A stretch of 64,000 nucleotides of DNA from Chrysophaeum taylorii (taxonomy: Eukaryota > Sar > Pelagophyceae > Pelagomonadales > Pelagomonadaceae), in contig JAQMWT010000029.1 of NCBI GenBank assembly GCA_029834535.1, forward strand, positions 124,001 to 188,000. The letters are read 5' to 3'. The position numbers and the translations under genes were made by a program. Each line of letters opens with the position of its first letter. Positions within the stretch are counted from its first letter, which is position 1. Positions 55,517-64,000 of this stretch are shown piece by piece. The notes beneath the pieces are model-generated. The model saw only the letters and a program-made list of their open reading frames with translations. It had not been told where the DNA came from and did not search any database.

Positions 55517-56041
55517 TTACACGGAAAAGCCCTTATTGGATACGCGACTACTACTAGCCTCTGGTGCTCTTCGCCGATGGTGCGTGCATTTTCTCACAGC
55601 TCGTGTTCGTGTCTTCTCCGGTTGACAACCCGACAGTGATTCTTCTTCGGGAACGGTTAATTGCGCTTCCCCTGGGTGGTCTCTCGTGGTGGTGGTGGTG
55701 TCTGGACCCGCGCGAGCTTTGCTAACTTGTCCTTTAGGAACGTTAATGGCCCGAGGAATCTGTAAATCACAGGACGACATTGATTCCAGAAGAGATTTAC
55801 GTGGCGGCGGCACGCGAACATTCTCTCCAGATGACGACCCATCACCCGTGTTGCCACCAGCCTCGAGGTCGCGCACATCGTTGTTGCAAGCTGGGGAAAC
55901 TGCAGTCGATACCCCGGCTGCTCGGTGCAGGGAGATGATATTCTCGAGATTTTCATGGGCGAGCTCCAGGTCGGCATCGGCGGCATTTGCTCTCTCGATT
56001 GCGGCTCGGAGCCGCTGCTCGACCGAGGAAAACGTTGTCAT
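55517..56041 (-). CDS. Small hypothetical protein with N-terminal helix
   Basis: An intact ATG-to-stop frame of 174 residues. It begins TTFSSVEQRLRAAIERANAA then DADLELAHENLENIISLHRA, a convincing amphipathic helix likely to form a coiled coil. The rest is Ser/Thr/Pro-rich and disordered and ends basic. No domain recognised. A short GTTAGC donor near 55725 leaves open that the C-terminal half is spliced differently. Confidence 0.45.
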   Translation of the reverse strand: MTTFSSVEQRLRAAIERANAADADLELAHENLENIISLHRAAGVSTAVSPACNNDVRDLEAGGNTGDGSSSGENVRVPPPRKSLLESMSSCDLQIPRAINVPKGQVSKARAGPDTTTTTRDHPGEAQLTVPEEESLSGCQPEKTRTRAVRKCTHHRRRAPEASSSRVSNKGFSV

Positions 56042-56291
56042 CGTTGATCAACGACTTTTTCTTCTGCCGTTCAGGCTCAACGAACCACATTATTGTTGAC
56101 CAGAGCTCAACACTGACAACAGACTACTTACTTACTATATAGGCCGGACGCGAAAATGGTGGGCAGGCTATAGGCAGAAAGCCCGCGAAATGAAATGAAA
56201 TGAAATGAAATGAGAGGCTCAAATGAAGGAGGAAAACAATAAGCTTGTTAATTCCCACTACTAAGACGGCGAGGCAGGGAAGATGTGAGAA
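56042..56291. other. Gap with (TGAAA)n
   Basis: 250 bp with a short TGAAA repeat at 56188-56212. No gene. Confidence 0.5.
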
Positions 56292-58042
56292 TCAGTGAAC
56301 GTCGTACTGGCGAAAGTCGCTTCCGTTAACACCATAGCGTAGGATGTTGGTGTTTTTGCCGCCAAAATAAAGATCACGAACATGCCAGCCGCCTTGGTGG
56401 ATCTCCTTAACCCAACGGTCAAGGTCCGAGTTGGTCCACGCGCCGCGCCAGTCGCCGTCCTCCCAGCTAAGAAACCACTCATCTCTCGGGCCGAGAGAGA
56501 CGCTGTAGATCCCCCCGCTTCTTTTTCGGAGTAGCTTGGCCAAATCCGCCGGGATACCATGCCCAAACGACCATCCGTTCGGCGCGCCGACGACCCACGA
56601 ATTCCACCTGCGGGGTCTCGTCACCAAGGTCAGAAAAAGGGGAAGGAAACACACCACGCGCCAAATGCGACGCAGAAAGGTAGGCTTCCTCTAAGAGCGC
56701 GGGCAAAGGCGGGATCTTTGCACGAGTGGAAGTACTCGTCGCGGTCGCGAAAATGGACGTAGAATCGGCTGGAAGAGCCGAGCGCTACGAGCGCGGGCTG
56801 CGGATAGTCCTCGAGGATTTTTCGAAGCGCCTCTGGCAGTCCAGGGGTCGACGCGTAGTCTCCGGTGTCGTACCCCACAACTGTCGCCTTGGGTCCCATC
56901 GCCAGGAATAGCGCGCCGGGGTCGAGCATGCGTCTCACGGTCTTGAAGTGGAACGTCCGACAGCGGAAGTAATTCCCTCGGCGCTCGCGCGCCGAGTCGA
57001 TGAGATCTGATCGCCGCGACGCGCCGTTGCCTTCTGGTCGGCGGCGTTCGCAACCCGAGTCGGTGTTATCCGATCGACGCCGCGCCGTGCCATTGCCTTC
57101 TCGTCGGCATTGGTCTCTCGTCGAGTCGGTGCTATCCGATCGACGCCGCACCGTGCCGTTGCCTTCTCGTCGGCGTCGCTCTCCCGTCGAGTCGGCGTTA
57201 TCCGATCGACGCCGCACCGCGCCATCGTCTTGGCGGTGGTCGCGAGCCGAGTCGACGTCATTCGATCGACACCGCTCACGTACGGCACCTTTTTCATCTG
57301 ATCGACGCCGCCCGCGCCTCGCGCCAGTGTCCTCTAATAAGCGCCGTTCGAGCGCAGCGCTGTTGCCAGGGGACGAGCGTCGCGCGCGCATCACCCCGTT
57401 CTCCAACGATCGGCGGCGCGCGGGCGCCGCACCCTTGTCATCTGATAAGTGCTGCTCAATGTCGTTGTCATCTAATGAGCGGCGGCATGCGAGTTCGTGA
57501 GCTTCAGGTCTTCCCTCCTCGAGCGCCTTCAACTGTAGGGTGACGCGAATTGATTCGTGAAGAAGGTCGCGAATCTTTGACATCAGAGCCGTATGCTTTG
57601 CCTGAAGATCGGACTCCTCATCCGATGGCGTCGCACGTAGATCGGGTTGCTCCTCCGCCGGCGTCGCCTGAAGATCGAACTCCTCATCCGATGGCGGCGC
57701 GCGTAGATCGGACTCGTCGTCCGCCCGCGGAACGCGTTCGCGTCGGTTACGCGCGGCTGGCCACTCCATTCGCGGATCGGCCATCAAGTTCGCTAGCGTC
57801 CCAAGGTCGACGTCACGCCAAAACACCCGCTCTTGCCTCTCGTTGAGGCATACACAGACCGTCGCGGTCGCATAGTGGACGTTGAGTCGGAAGTCTTCGC
57901 CTGTTGACGCTTTGCCGCGTTCGTCAGCTTCGTCGTCGTCCGGCATGAACGATACAATGCGCGACCGCCGATTCAGATACACTTCGCTGAGCCCAGCTTC
58001 GAAAGCGAGTCGTCGGACATCGCTCAGCCGCAGTGGGCCCAT
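56292..58042 (-). CDS. Arg/Ser-repeat protein with duplicated C-terminal domain, two exons
   Basis: Exons 56655-58042 and 56292-56607 join across a 47-nt intron into 567 residues. Three parts are seen. (1) Residues 1-100: LRLSDVRRLAFEAGLSEVYL, then VHYATATVCVCLNERQERVF. (2) Residues 100-350: disordered, first acidic repeats (SDEESDLQA), then about five imperfect 20-residue units of the type RRRSDNADSTGERRRREGNG at 57.0-57.3 kb. (3) From 350: two related units, MLDPGALFLAMGPKATVVGY...LPEALRKILEDY...LVALGSSSRFYVHF and VGAPNGWSFGHGIPADLAKL...GIYSVSLGPRDEWFLSWEDG. These look like a duplicated domain. The RS-like repeat resembles splicing-factor or chromatin linkers. Family not recognised. Confidence 0.72.
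57000..57310. repeat. Coding tandem repeat, about 60 bp unit
   Basis: About five units of roughly 60 bp, each with CGATCGACGCCGCxCCGTGCC and CTTCTCGTCGGC on the plus strand. They encode the Arg/Ser/Asp repeats of the leftward gene; the reverse strand also stays open as a side effect. Confidence 0.8.
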
Positions 58043-58510
58043 CGCATCCTATACGCGTGTAGCCATGTGGTCGTCATCAACCACAACGTTCGTCCGTTCG
58101 GAGAATGCATACCCCTATTGTGGGGGGGGGGTTTACGGTCGACTTCTGAGGCTAAAACTAGTATTAGTAAAAGGGGTGGGGGCCGGGTTGTGGGGAGACA
58201 GACGTGTAGGGATGAGCCTCCCCTGGGGGCTTTTCGTGTCGCTGACAACGAACCAACAGACACTGCGCCGATACCCCATATCTCTGTTAGATACTGTCGC
58301 CCTGGTGGTGGTGACTACCCCGTACTCATCCTTACTCAAAGACACACACCGCCATCGTGATGGCGTCCTGTTTGTTTGTTTGTTTGCTTTCCTTTTTGCA
58401 GCACTTCGCGACGTCGTCCTTGTATGCATGCGCGTGCCAGGCCACTGCACCTGAGTGTCTTTGGCTAGTCAGTGTCGTCCACCTTCTCCTCGTCCTTATC
58501 CGACGGCGCA
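58043..58510. other. Intergenic with GTCGACTTCTGAGG motif
   Basis: No gene. GGGGGGGTTTACGGTCGACT lies at 58126-58145, about 80 bp upstream of the leftward gene start at 58042, and resembles the dispersed GTCGACTGC motif. Confidence 0.45.
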
Positions 58511-58911
58511 CTATGCCACCTCAAGTCGGGAGATCGACGCTCGGATTTTATCTTGCGTACCTTCGTGCATGGTCTCCTGATTCTGGTTTCTTTGGCTGAG
58601 AACAAAACCGGCGCGTGAGTTCGGGATTCTCAAACGTGATCCAGCCATGCGCAATATCATAACTACGAAGAGAAACGTCTCAAAGGCAATCAAAAAGATG
58701 ACCCACGAAATGTCGGGACGTCGACCACCAAGCGTAAGCATTTCGCGCAGGGTCGTCGCCTTTTTGTACTTCTCGTAGAGCGCGTGGCTCTTGGTTCCAG
58801 GCCTTTTGGGATTCGCCTGCTGGATCATGACGGTGGCGTTGACACCTAGCACCCCGTCAAATGAGGAATGCACGAGCGCATCGTACTTAGCAGCTCATCA
58901 ACATCTGCCAT
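58511..58911 (-). CDS. Small conserved single-pass membrane protein, two exons
   Basis: A 25-nt first exon (58887-58911, MADVDELL) joins across a 41-nt GTACGA...TGCTAG intron to 58511-58845. The junction gives DELLSVNATVMIQQANPKRP, then GTKSHALYEKYKKATTLREM and LTLGGRRPD, a charged motif I believe is conserved in algal and oomycete proteins without a known role. One membrane span follows (WVIFLIAFETFLFVVMILRM). The C-terminal part is uncertain: a GTTTGA...TTCTCAG intron near 58610-58640 may change the tail. The protein is about 119 residues as annotated. Confidence 0.65.
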
Positions 58912-59249
58912 GTCGATCTTGGTCCTGGCTTCAGCAAATCGCCAACCTGGGAACCGGCCGTGCTGTGTGGGGCTTCACAAAAACTCGACCCACCATAGCC
59001 ACCGGCCTGGGGTGTCATGCCGCGGCAGCACGCGATGATCTGCGGCTCAATGTATTCTGAGGCGCGCGCGCGCGCGCGTTCAAAACGACGCCGCCGCGTC
59101 GCACGTCTTCCGGGCTCGGTATCTGAAGAAAACCACGCACTCACGATTTTAGGAGCCCAGCACACATAAACACACGTAGACACCTACCCAAGATAATTCC
59201 TCGCATGCGCGCTTGGCGGTTGGCCATCTGCAGACTGTCTCGCGCGTCG

Positions 59250-59762
59250 TCACATCCAACTGCTCGACTGATCGTTGCGTCGCGTTCGCCTGCAACACGG
59301 GAGGGTTGTTGTCCCGCGAGGTCGGTCGGTCGCCCCATCAAGACGCGCCATATCCCGTGCGCCGCGCTTCAGCTTGCCTACGCGAGAAGGTCGACCAACT
59401 ATTACTCTCCAGGAACGCACGTCGCTCGTGCCACGGCAGCTCAGGCGGCTTGTCTGTTGACGAGACGTCAATTGACGCGACCCGTGTAACGCCGCACTCC
59501 AGGCTCGTAGTTTGTGCTTCTCGATGCCATCCAACGCGTTGCCATCGACGAAGACCACGCGATACGTCTCGCGGCCAGACACCTTAGCTGCTCCAACCAC
59601 AGTGCCTAAACGTACGTCGATGAGGCATAACAAGCGCGCGCCTCCTATCGCACCCGCATACCAGCCGACGTTGCACTCTGGAGACTTGACCAACACAGAA
59701 GCCCCCACCTCGACGTTCTCATCAACCTCATACTGTCGCAATATCGGTTCCATCGCGTTCAT
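59250..59762 (-). CDS. Tudor-like domain protein, four exons
   Basis: Exons 59616-59762, 59498-59582, 59406-59453 and 59250-59377 join across introns of 33, 44 and 28 nt into 135 residues. The start MNAMEPILRQYEVDENVEVG leads to VGWYAGAIGGARLLCLID, and after the first intron VSGRETYRVVFVDGNALDGI with EKHKLRAW. The WYAG ... Y-x-V-x-F-x-D-G ... V/I-x3-K-L-R pattern is that of Tudor/agenet-like barrels, which read methylated residues or bind DNA ends. The next exon reads NKPPELPWHERRAFLE. The tail is basic and may contain a further splice. All introns keep the frame, but 28 nt is remarkably short. Confidence 0.6.
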   Translation of the reverse strand: MNAMEPILRQYEVDENVEVGASVLVKSPECNVGWYAGAIGGARLLCLIDVRLGTVVGAAKVSGRETYRVVFVDGNALDGIEKHKLRAWSAALHGSRQLTSRQQTSRLSCRGTSDVRSWRVIVGRPSRVGKLKRGARDMARLDGATDRPRGTTTLPCCRRTRRNDQSSSWM

Positions 59763-59876
59763 ACAAGTGAGGAGGGCTTCATCGCCCCTCCTTTAGTTCG
59801 TTCAAAAGCGAGAACGGAATAATAAACGGACACAACAAGCTTCTTTCCGGGTTTGGGAATGTGACAAAAAACACCC

Positions 59877-60725
59877 ATGCAGAGGGTGTTCTTGCGGCTA
59901 GAGAGATTTGTCGCGGGCTTGAAGACGAAGAAAGGACGACCTGGGAATGTCGAAAAGATTGTCGCCGACAATGCTACGGATGACGAGGCGATCACCGAGC
60001 CCATTTACGCCGACTGGGATGCCGTGCTCGGCACGCACGCGCGCCCCGGCCAAACCGCAGAGGGCGTCACCTTCACGGGGCTCGATTACGAGGGACTCGC
60101 CGTCGACGATCGCTTCGAGCGGATCGTCGAGGGCCTCGCTGCCCTCGCACCGGAGGCCGTGCACGGGATGGGACCGAATGCACGCTGCGCTCTCTATATC
60201 AACGCTTACAACATCTTGTGCTGCGCGCGCGTCGTCCGCGCGGTCAAGAGCGGCCAGAGACCGGGATCGATCTTAGAGCTCTCGAAGAAGCCTGCGATCT
60301 GGGACGTCATCGCCGGAAATGTCGCGGGCGACGACCTTACGCTCAACAAGATTGAGCACGAGATTCTCCGCGGTGGCTTCGACGAGCCTCGCCTCCACGC
60401 TTGCGTGAATTGTGCCTCGCGCAGCTGCCCCAACCTCCGCGTTCAAGCCTACCGAGGGACGCACCTCGACTCGCAAATGAACGAGCAGATGGCGCTCTGG
60501 CTCCAAGACAAGTCCAAGGGCCTTAACTGTGATTTTAAGCAGCGGCCCAAAATTTCTCGGATCTTTCTCTGGTTTGAATCCGACTTTAAACCCCAAGGTG
60601 TCTCGGCTTTCGTCGCTGGATTCGTCAAAGAGGCCGACCGCGACAAGGTCAAGCGCGCCTCAAACAAGTTCAATTACTTTGACTACAATTGGAATCTCAA
60701 CGAAGCGCCCGCCGCCGCCGCGTAG
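59877..60725 (+). CDS. DUF547 protein
   Basis: A single exon of 282 residues from the ATG at 59877. The DUF547 core is plain: ARCALYINAYNILCCARVVR near 100-120, LTLNKIEHEILRGGF, then PRLHACVNCASRSCPNLRVQ and AYRGTHLDSQMNEQMALWL. DUF547 is widespread in bacteria and plants (in plants often next to a glutaredoxin or leucine-zipper domain); its cysteines and YINAYN motif suggest a papain-like fold, but no activity is established. No signal peptide is evident. A (TTTC)n tract begins about 20 bp after the stop codon and would lie in the 3' UTR. Confidence 0.88.
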   Translation: MQRVFLRLERFVAGLKTKKGRPGNVEKIVADNATDDEAITEPIYADWDAVLGTHARPGQTAEGVTFTGLDYEGLAVDDRFERIVEGLAALAPEAVHGMGPNARCALYINAYNILCCARVVRAVKSGQRPGSILELSKKPAIWDVIAGNVAGDDLTLNKIEHEILRGGFDEPRLHACVNCASRSCPNLRVQAYRGTHLDSQMNEQMALWLQDKSKGLNCDFKQRPKISRIFLWFESDFKPQGVSAFVAGFVKEADRDKVKRASNKFNYFDYNWNLNEAPAAAA

Positions 60726-60743
60726 CTCGGCACAACGCGCGTT

Positions 60744-60881
<138 letters not shown>

Positions 60882-61078
60882 CAAAGTTGGGTAAATAAAT
60901 GTACGAGACTCTTACCTACTGTAAATGGCCACCTCTCGGTGGACGCCGCCAACACTCGTACTTAGAGTTTTGAAAATCTGCACAATTGCGCGCGGCAAAT
61001 GGATGGTTACACACCCCCATTTTCCCGTCTACACTGTTGGGTCTCGTCTTCACCCACAAAACACACACACAACGCGAC
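60882..61078. other. Gap between convergent genes
   Basis: About 200 bp after the microsatellite; nothing recognised. It separates the DUF547 and RING-CH 3' ends. Confidence 0.5.
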
Positions 61079-62485
61079 TCAACTTCGCAGCGCAGCATCG
61101 GCGGCGATCGCGGAATCGGTCATGGCGGTGATAGGGGCGAAGACAAGGCGGTCCTCAAGCGCGCGTCGGCGTTCCGACGGTCGACGCTCGAGATCCTCGA
61201 GATCAGCACGACAAAGGCCCCAGTGGCCTCGGGCGGTCTCGGCGAGGAGTTGGACCCGACTCCAGGCGGCGTACCCCCAAAAGACGTAGACCACGACGGA
61301 CGATTCTTCGCGGCGTTCGAGGTGAGCAGCGGCGCGAGCAGTCTCTACGAGGCTACGAGCGTTGACTGCGAGAATCTTCGCCTTGGGTGCCGCGGCGGCG
61401 GGAAAAGGAGCGTCGTCGTCGAGGCATAATTCCGCTTTGGCGAGGCGTACGAGCCATTTACTATTAGATTTATCCTCCTCCTCCTCCTCCTCGGTGCCGC
61501 CAAAGCCTCTCTCTCGGTCTTGGCGAAGCACCTGGACGAGCTTTCCGTCGAGGTCGCGGTGACTGGGTAGGCAAAGTCGTGTGAAGTCACCAGCGGCGAC
61601 CTTGGGTTGCTTGCGACGCGACACGGTCACCGCGAGCGCCTCGACCAGGTTGTCGAGAACGAGCCAAGAATCACCGACGAAGACGACGCAGCGCGAGACG
61701 AACGACTGAGCAACGGGCCCGCCGATGTAGTGCTCGAGCACAGTTCTGCGGCGCGCCCGCTCCAATGGAAAGGCGCCGTATCTTCGCTCGAATTCGCGCC
61801 AAGCCTTTCGCTCGGCGAGTGTCGCTCGGAGGCGAGAGCGCGAATGCCGAGGATCGTCCAACACCCGGAGGCGGCTGAGGTTGACGGCCGCGACCATATC
61901 ATCGCCATCACACGACGAGGCGTCCTCGAGGGTGAGCCGCAGTGGCAGGGTCTCGTCATCGACATTTCCTCGCGCGATACGCATCGCCTTTCCCATGAAC
62001 CAAAGCCGAGTCTCGCCGTCTCTGCCGAGTACGACCTTCTCGCGGAGTTGCTGCCGTTCCTCTACCGTCTCCGCGGCCACGCGATACACGCCAGCGCTGG
62101 CCTCGACCTTTGTGATCAGGTATGCCGACTCCCTCCAGTGCTCTTCGTCTTCGTCGTCGAAGTCGCGACGGCTCGCGATCAGGCTCCCCACTTTCACGAG
62201 TTCTGCCACTCGCGGGCCCGTAAAGGAGGCCATGAGCGCGTACCGCGACGGCGGCTCGCACCTGAACTCGGCCTGGCAAACGTTACACCGTTGCTGGCGC
62301 AGATCGTCGTCGTACGCCATCGGGTGTGTGGGCTGAGACACGAGGACCATTCGCTGCCACTTGCGAAGGCAGTCGAGATGGACGAACCTCTGCGCCCCCC
62401 TGCAGTTGCACACGTCGGGAACCAGCTCGCCCTCGCTCTCAAAACAATACCGGCACTCAGGCTCGGGCGACCTCGAACGCTTCAT
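61079..62485 (-). CDS. RING-CH (MARCH-type) zinc-finger protein
   Basis: A single exon of 468 residues from the ATG at 62485; the frame extends 9 codons further without an ATG. Residues 10-80 form a RING-CH: CRYCFESEGELVPDVCNCRG, then FVHLDCLRKWQ and CNVCQAEF, with Cys-x2-Cys, Cys-x-Cys, His-x2-Cys and Cys-x2-Cys in C4HC3 order. Such fingers recruit E2 enzymes for ubiquitin transfer. Unlike classic MARCH proteins there are no membrane spans; the remaining 380 residues are soluble and beta-rich (VVFVGDSWLVLDNLVEALAV, GDFTRLCLPSHRDLDGKLVQ), a layout common in algal RING-CH proteins. The 3' part has a Glu-rich run from a GGA/TCC repeat. Confidence 0.85.
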   Translation of the reverse strand: MKRSRSPEPECRYCFESEGELVPDVCNCRGAQRFVHLDCLRKWQRMVLVSQPTHPMAYDDDLRQQRCNVCQAEFRCEPPSRYALMASFTGPRVAELVKVGSLIASRRDFDDEDEEHWRESAYLITKVEASAGVYRVAAETVEERQQLREKVVLGRDGETRLWFMGKAMRIARGNVDDETLPLRLTLEDASSCDGDDMVAAVNLSRLRVLDDPRHSRSRLRATLAERKAWREFERRYGAFPLERARRRTVLEHYIGGPVAQSFVSRCVVFVGDSWLVLDNLVEALAVTVSRRKQPKVAAGDFTRLCLPSHRDLDGKLVQVLRQDRERGFGGTEEEEEEDKSNSKWLVRLAKAELCLDDDAPFPAAAAPKAKILAVNARSLVETARAAAHLERREESSVVVYVFWGYAAWSRVQLLAETARGHWGLCRADLEDLERRPSERRRALEDRLVFAPITAMTDSAIAADAALRS

Positions 62486-62577
62486 CGTTGCGCAGAGAGC
62501 GCCAGTCAACAATTCTGCTCCTGATCACATCGAGATGTTCGTCATGAACAATAATTAATTACCCTTGTATCCATCCC

Positions 62578-62608
<31 letters not shown>

Positions 62609-62766
62609 CCCTCCAGAAAAGTGCCGTTGACGGCGACACTTCTTCAACTTGTGTGCCTCTTCAAACTTCGCGACGACGACGAAGACGACGAACATATTAT
62701 CCTCGTCTCGGCAGCACGCTGCACACGAAGGCACTGAAAGCTGAAGGTCCCCCGCGATCATTCGGG
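62486..62766. promoter_or_regulatory. Divergent promoter region with (AGTT)n
   Basis: 281 bp between divergent start codons. (AGTT)n occupies 62581-62608; similar runs lie at 32730 and 51107. Confidence 0.45.
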
Positions 62767-64000
62767 ATGTGCGGTGGGAAGAATGCTGCGCTAATGTTGG
62801 AACGATCGCCTCTGCGCAGCGCCACAACGAGTGTGGCGGGAGGTGGCCTACATCCGATCTTCGCGGTGGTGTTCGGTCTCAACTATATGATGGGGAGCGG
62901 GTTCTTGACACTTCCGCGCGCGTTCGTCGAATGTTCGGTAGGGCTGGGCATCGTCCTGACCGTAGTGATCGCGATCGGCGCGAACGCGTCGGCCGAGTGC
63001 CTGCTGGACGTGATGGCCCGGGCCAAGAAGCGCGTCGCGGAGCAGGCGTTGCCCGGCGAGGCCGGGTCGTTTTATCGATGCGTTCGGAGCGACCACCCGC
63101 CAACTCACACGGCACCGCCGCCACCCAAGCAGCGCTACGCGCAGGTGAGCGACCTGATCGTGCTTTACCTCGGCGTTCCGGGCCACGTGACGTACCTCGT
63201 CATGCTCGTCGGGTTCATGACGGGCAGCCTGTGGTGCTATGCCGCCATCTTCGCCAAGTCCCTCGAGGTCCACGGGTACCGGTTCTTTGGAGACGCGACC
63301 TATAAGTTGTACGTCGTCGCGTTTGGGTGCGTCGTCGTCCCGCTCGCGTGCCGCGACTTGGCCGAGCAAAAGGGATTGCAGAGCGTGCTCGCGCTCGGTC
63401 GCGCGCTCATGCTGCTTCTCATGACAGTGACGGCGGGCTTCGCGCTCTGGCACGGAGGTCCCCTCGCGCCGATCGATGGAAGCGCGTCGTGGCGGTCGGT
63501 TCTCTCGGCCGCGCCCGTCGTTGCCTTCTCGTGCACGCTTCACCACTCGGTGCCGCAAATCTGCGCACCCATCGTGCCCGCGAACGACACGCGCTTCGAC
63601 TATTTCATCCTCAACTGGGTCTTCCGCTGCGCTTTCGCGTCGAGCGTCGCGGTCTACGTGATTTTTGCCGGAACGATCGCGACCTTCTTCGGAGACCTAA
63701 CTCGGTCGTCTGTGAATCTCGACTGGGCGAACTACAGGATTCTCTCCGCCTCCGCATTCACGCGCGACTGCGGCCTGGCAATCTCGCGATTCATCATCCT
63801 GTACCCCGCCGTCAACGTCGTCGCCGCGTATCCGCTTAGTGCCGTCACTCTCGGCGACGCGCTCCTCGCCGCCTATCGCACAAAATACGAGATCGACGAC
63901 GTCGCGACGCATCTGCCGCCCTCAAGCCACCAGATCATCTTGTTTCGTCTTCTCGCTGCGGTCACGCCTCTCGTTGGTGCCGTCTTCGCTGACGACATCT
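62767..64000 (+). CDS. Amino acid transporter (AAAP/SLC38-like), C terminus beyond window
   Basis: Starting at the ATG at 62767 the frame stays open to the window edge (411 residues). After a 28-residue cytosolic start comes PIFAVVFGLNYMMGSGFLTL then PRAF, the first broken helix of APC-fold transporters; the G-S-G-F unwound segment binds the substrate's backbone groups. Further spans: LGIVLTVVIAIGANASAEC, LVMLVGFMTGSLWCYAAIFA, LYVVAFGCVVVPLACRDLA, ALMLLLMTVTAGFALWHG, VVAFSCTLHHSVPQICAPIV (with the VxAFSxxxHHSxP motif typical of the family), CAFASSVAVYVIFAGTIATF and FIILYPAVNVVAAYPLSAVT. The insertion near residue 100 (HTAPPPPKQRYAQ) is a loop. The 3' end, and any intron there, are outside the window. 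Confidence 0.88.
   Translation, partial: MCGGKNAALMLERSPLRSATTSVAGGGLHPIFAVVFGLNYMMGSGFLTLPRAFVECSVGLGIVLTVVIAIGANASAECLLDVMARAKKRVAEQALPGEAGSFYRCVRSDHPPTHTAPPPPKQRYAQVSDLIVLYLGVPGHVTYLVMLVGFMTGSLWCYAAIFAKSLEVHGYRFFGDATYKLYVVAFGCVVVPLACRDLAEQKGLQSVLALGRALMLLLMTVTAGFALWHGGPLAPIDGSASWRSVLSAAPVVAFSCTLHHSVPQICAPIVPANDTRFDYFILNWVFRCAFASSVAVYVIFAGTIATFFGDLTRSSVNLDWANYRILSASAFTRDCGLAISRFIILYPAVNVVAAYPLSAVTLGDALLAAYRTKYEIDDVATHLPPSSHQIILFRLLAAVTPLVGAVFADDI

Overview
This is nuclear DNA of a eukaryote. Nearly all genes have in-frame GT-AG introns, and those I can place are very short (about 25 to 86 nt, mostly 35 to 52 nt). Coding regions are GC-rich and genes lie on both strands a few hundred bases apart. 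Two neighbouring genes, a polynucleotide phosphorylase and an S1-domain protein, start with a signal peptide that ends just before a phenylalanine (DAF-KP, CAG-FV). This resembles the bipartite plastid presequence of algae with a secondary red plastid. A FAM227 protein and an ERICH2-like protein suggest a species that builds flagella. I infer a small-celled photosynthetic stramenopile or a close relative, but cannot name the species.

Layout. 0-2.3 kb: FKBP isomerase (cut by the left edge) and a UEV ubiquitin-conjugating variant. 2.3-9.2 kb: one very large gene joining a CMGC protein kinase to a HECT ubiquitin ligase; this is the most unusual object here. 9.8-15.2 kb: a coiled-coil protein, a methyltransferase with a TPR tail and a small beta-barrel (calycin-like) protein. 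15.7-20.5 kb: a 1546-residue helical-repeat protein. 21.6-25.9 kb: a PDZ/C2/inositol 5-phosphatase/C2 protein, divergent from FAM227 (26.0-27.9 kb). 28.0-30.0 kb: a tandem duplication carrying decayed Helitron-type helicase fragments. 30.2-32.6 kb: ABC half-transporter. 33.3-35.1 kb: a divergent Mpv17/ankyrin pair. 35.8-38.4 kb: a scaffold with four PH domains. 39.8-43.7 kb: convergent S1 protein and PNPase. 44.6-47.5 kb: RhoGAP domain fused to RRM-like domains. 48.2-56 kb: a repeat-rich stretch with a few small genes (ERICH2-like, an Ig-fold candidate). 56.3-64 kb: an Arg/Ser-repeat protein, a small membrane protein, a Tudor-like protein, a DUF547 protein, a RING-CH ligase and an amino-acid transporter cut by the right edge.

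Themes. Ubiquitin signalling recurs (UEV, kinase-HECT, RING-CH), as do phosphoinositide and small-GTPase signalling (IPPc, four PH domains, RhoGAP). Several proteins have domain combinations I do not know from standard families. Repeats concentrate at 28-30, 49-51 and 54-55 kb, and a short dispersed motif centred on GTCGACTGC lies near several gene starts. Exon boundaries were worked out by hand from splice signals, reading-frame continuity and family conservation. Where I could not close the frame I say so.
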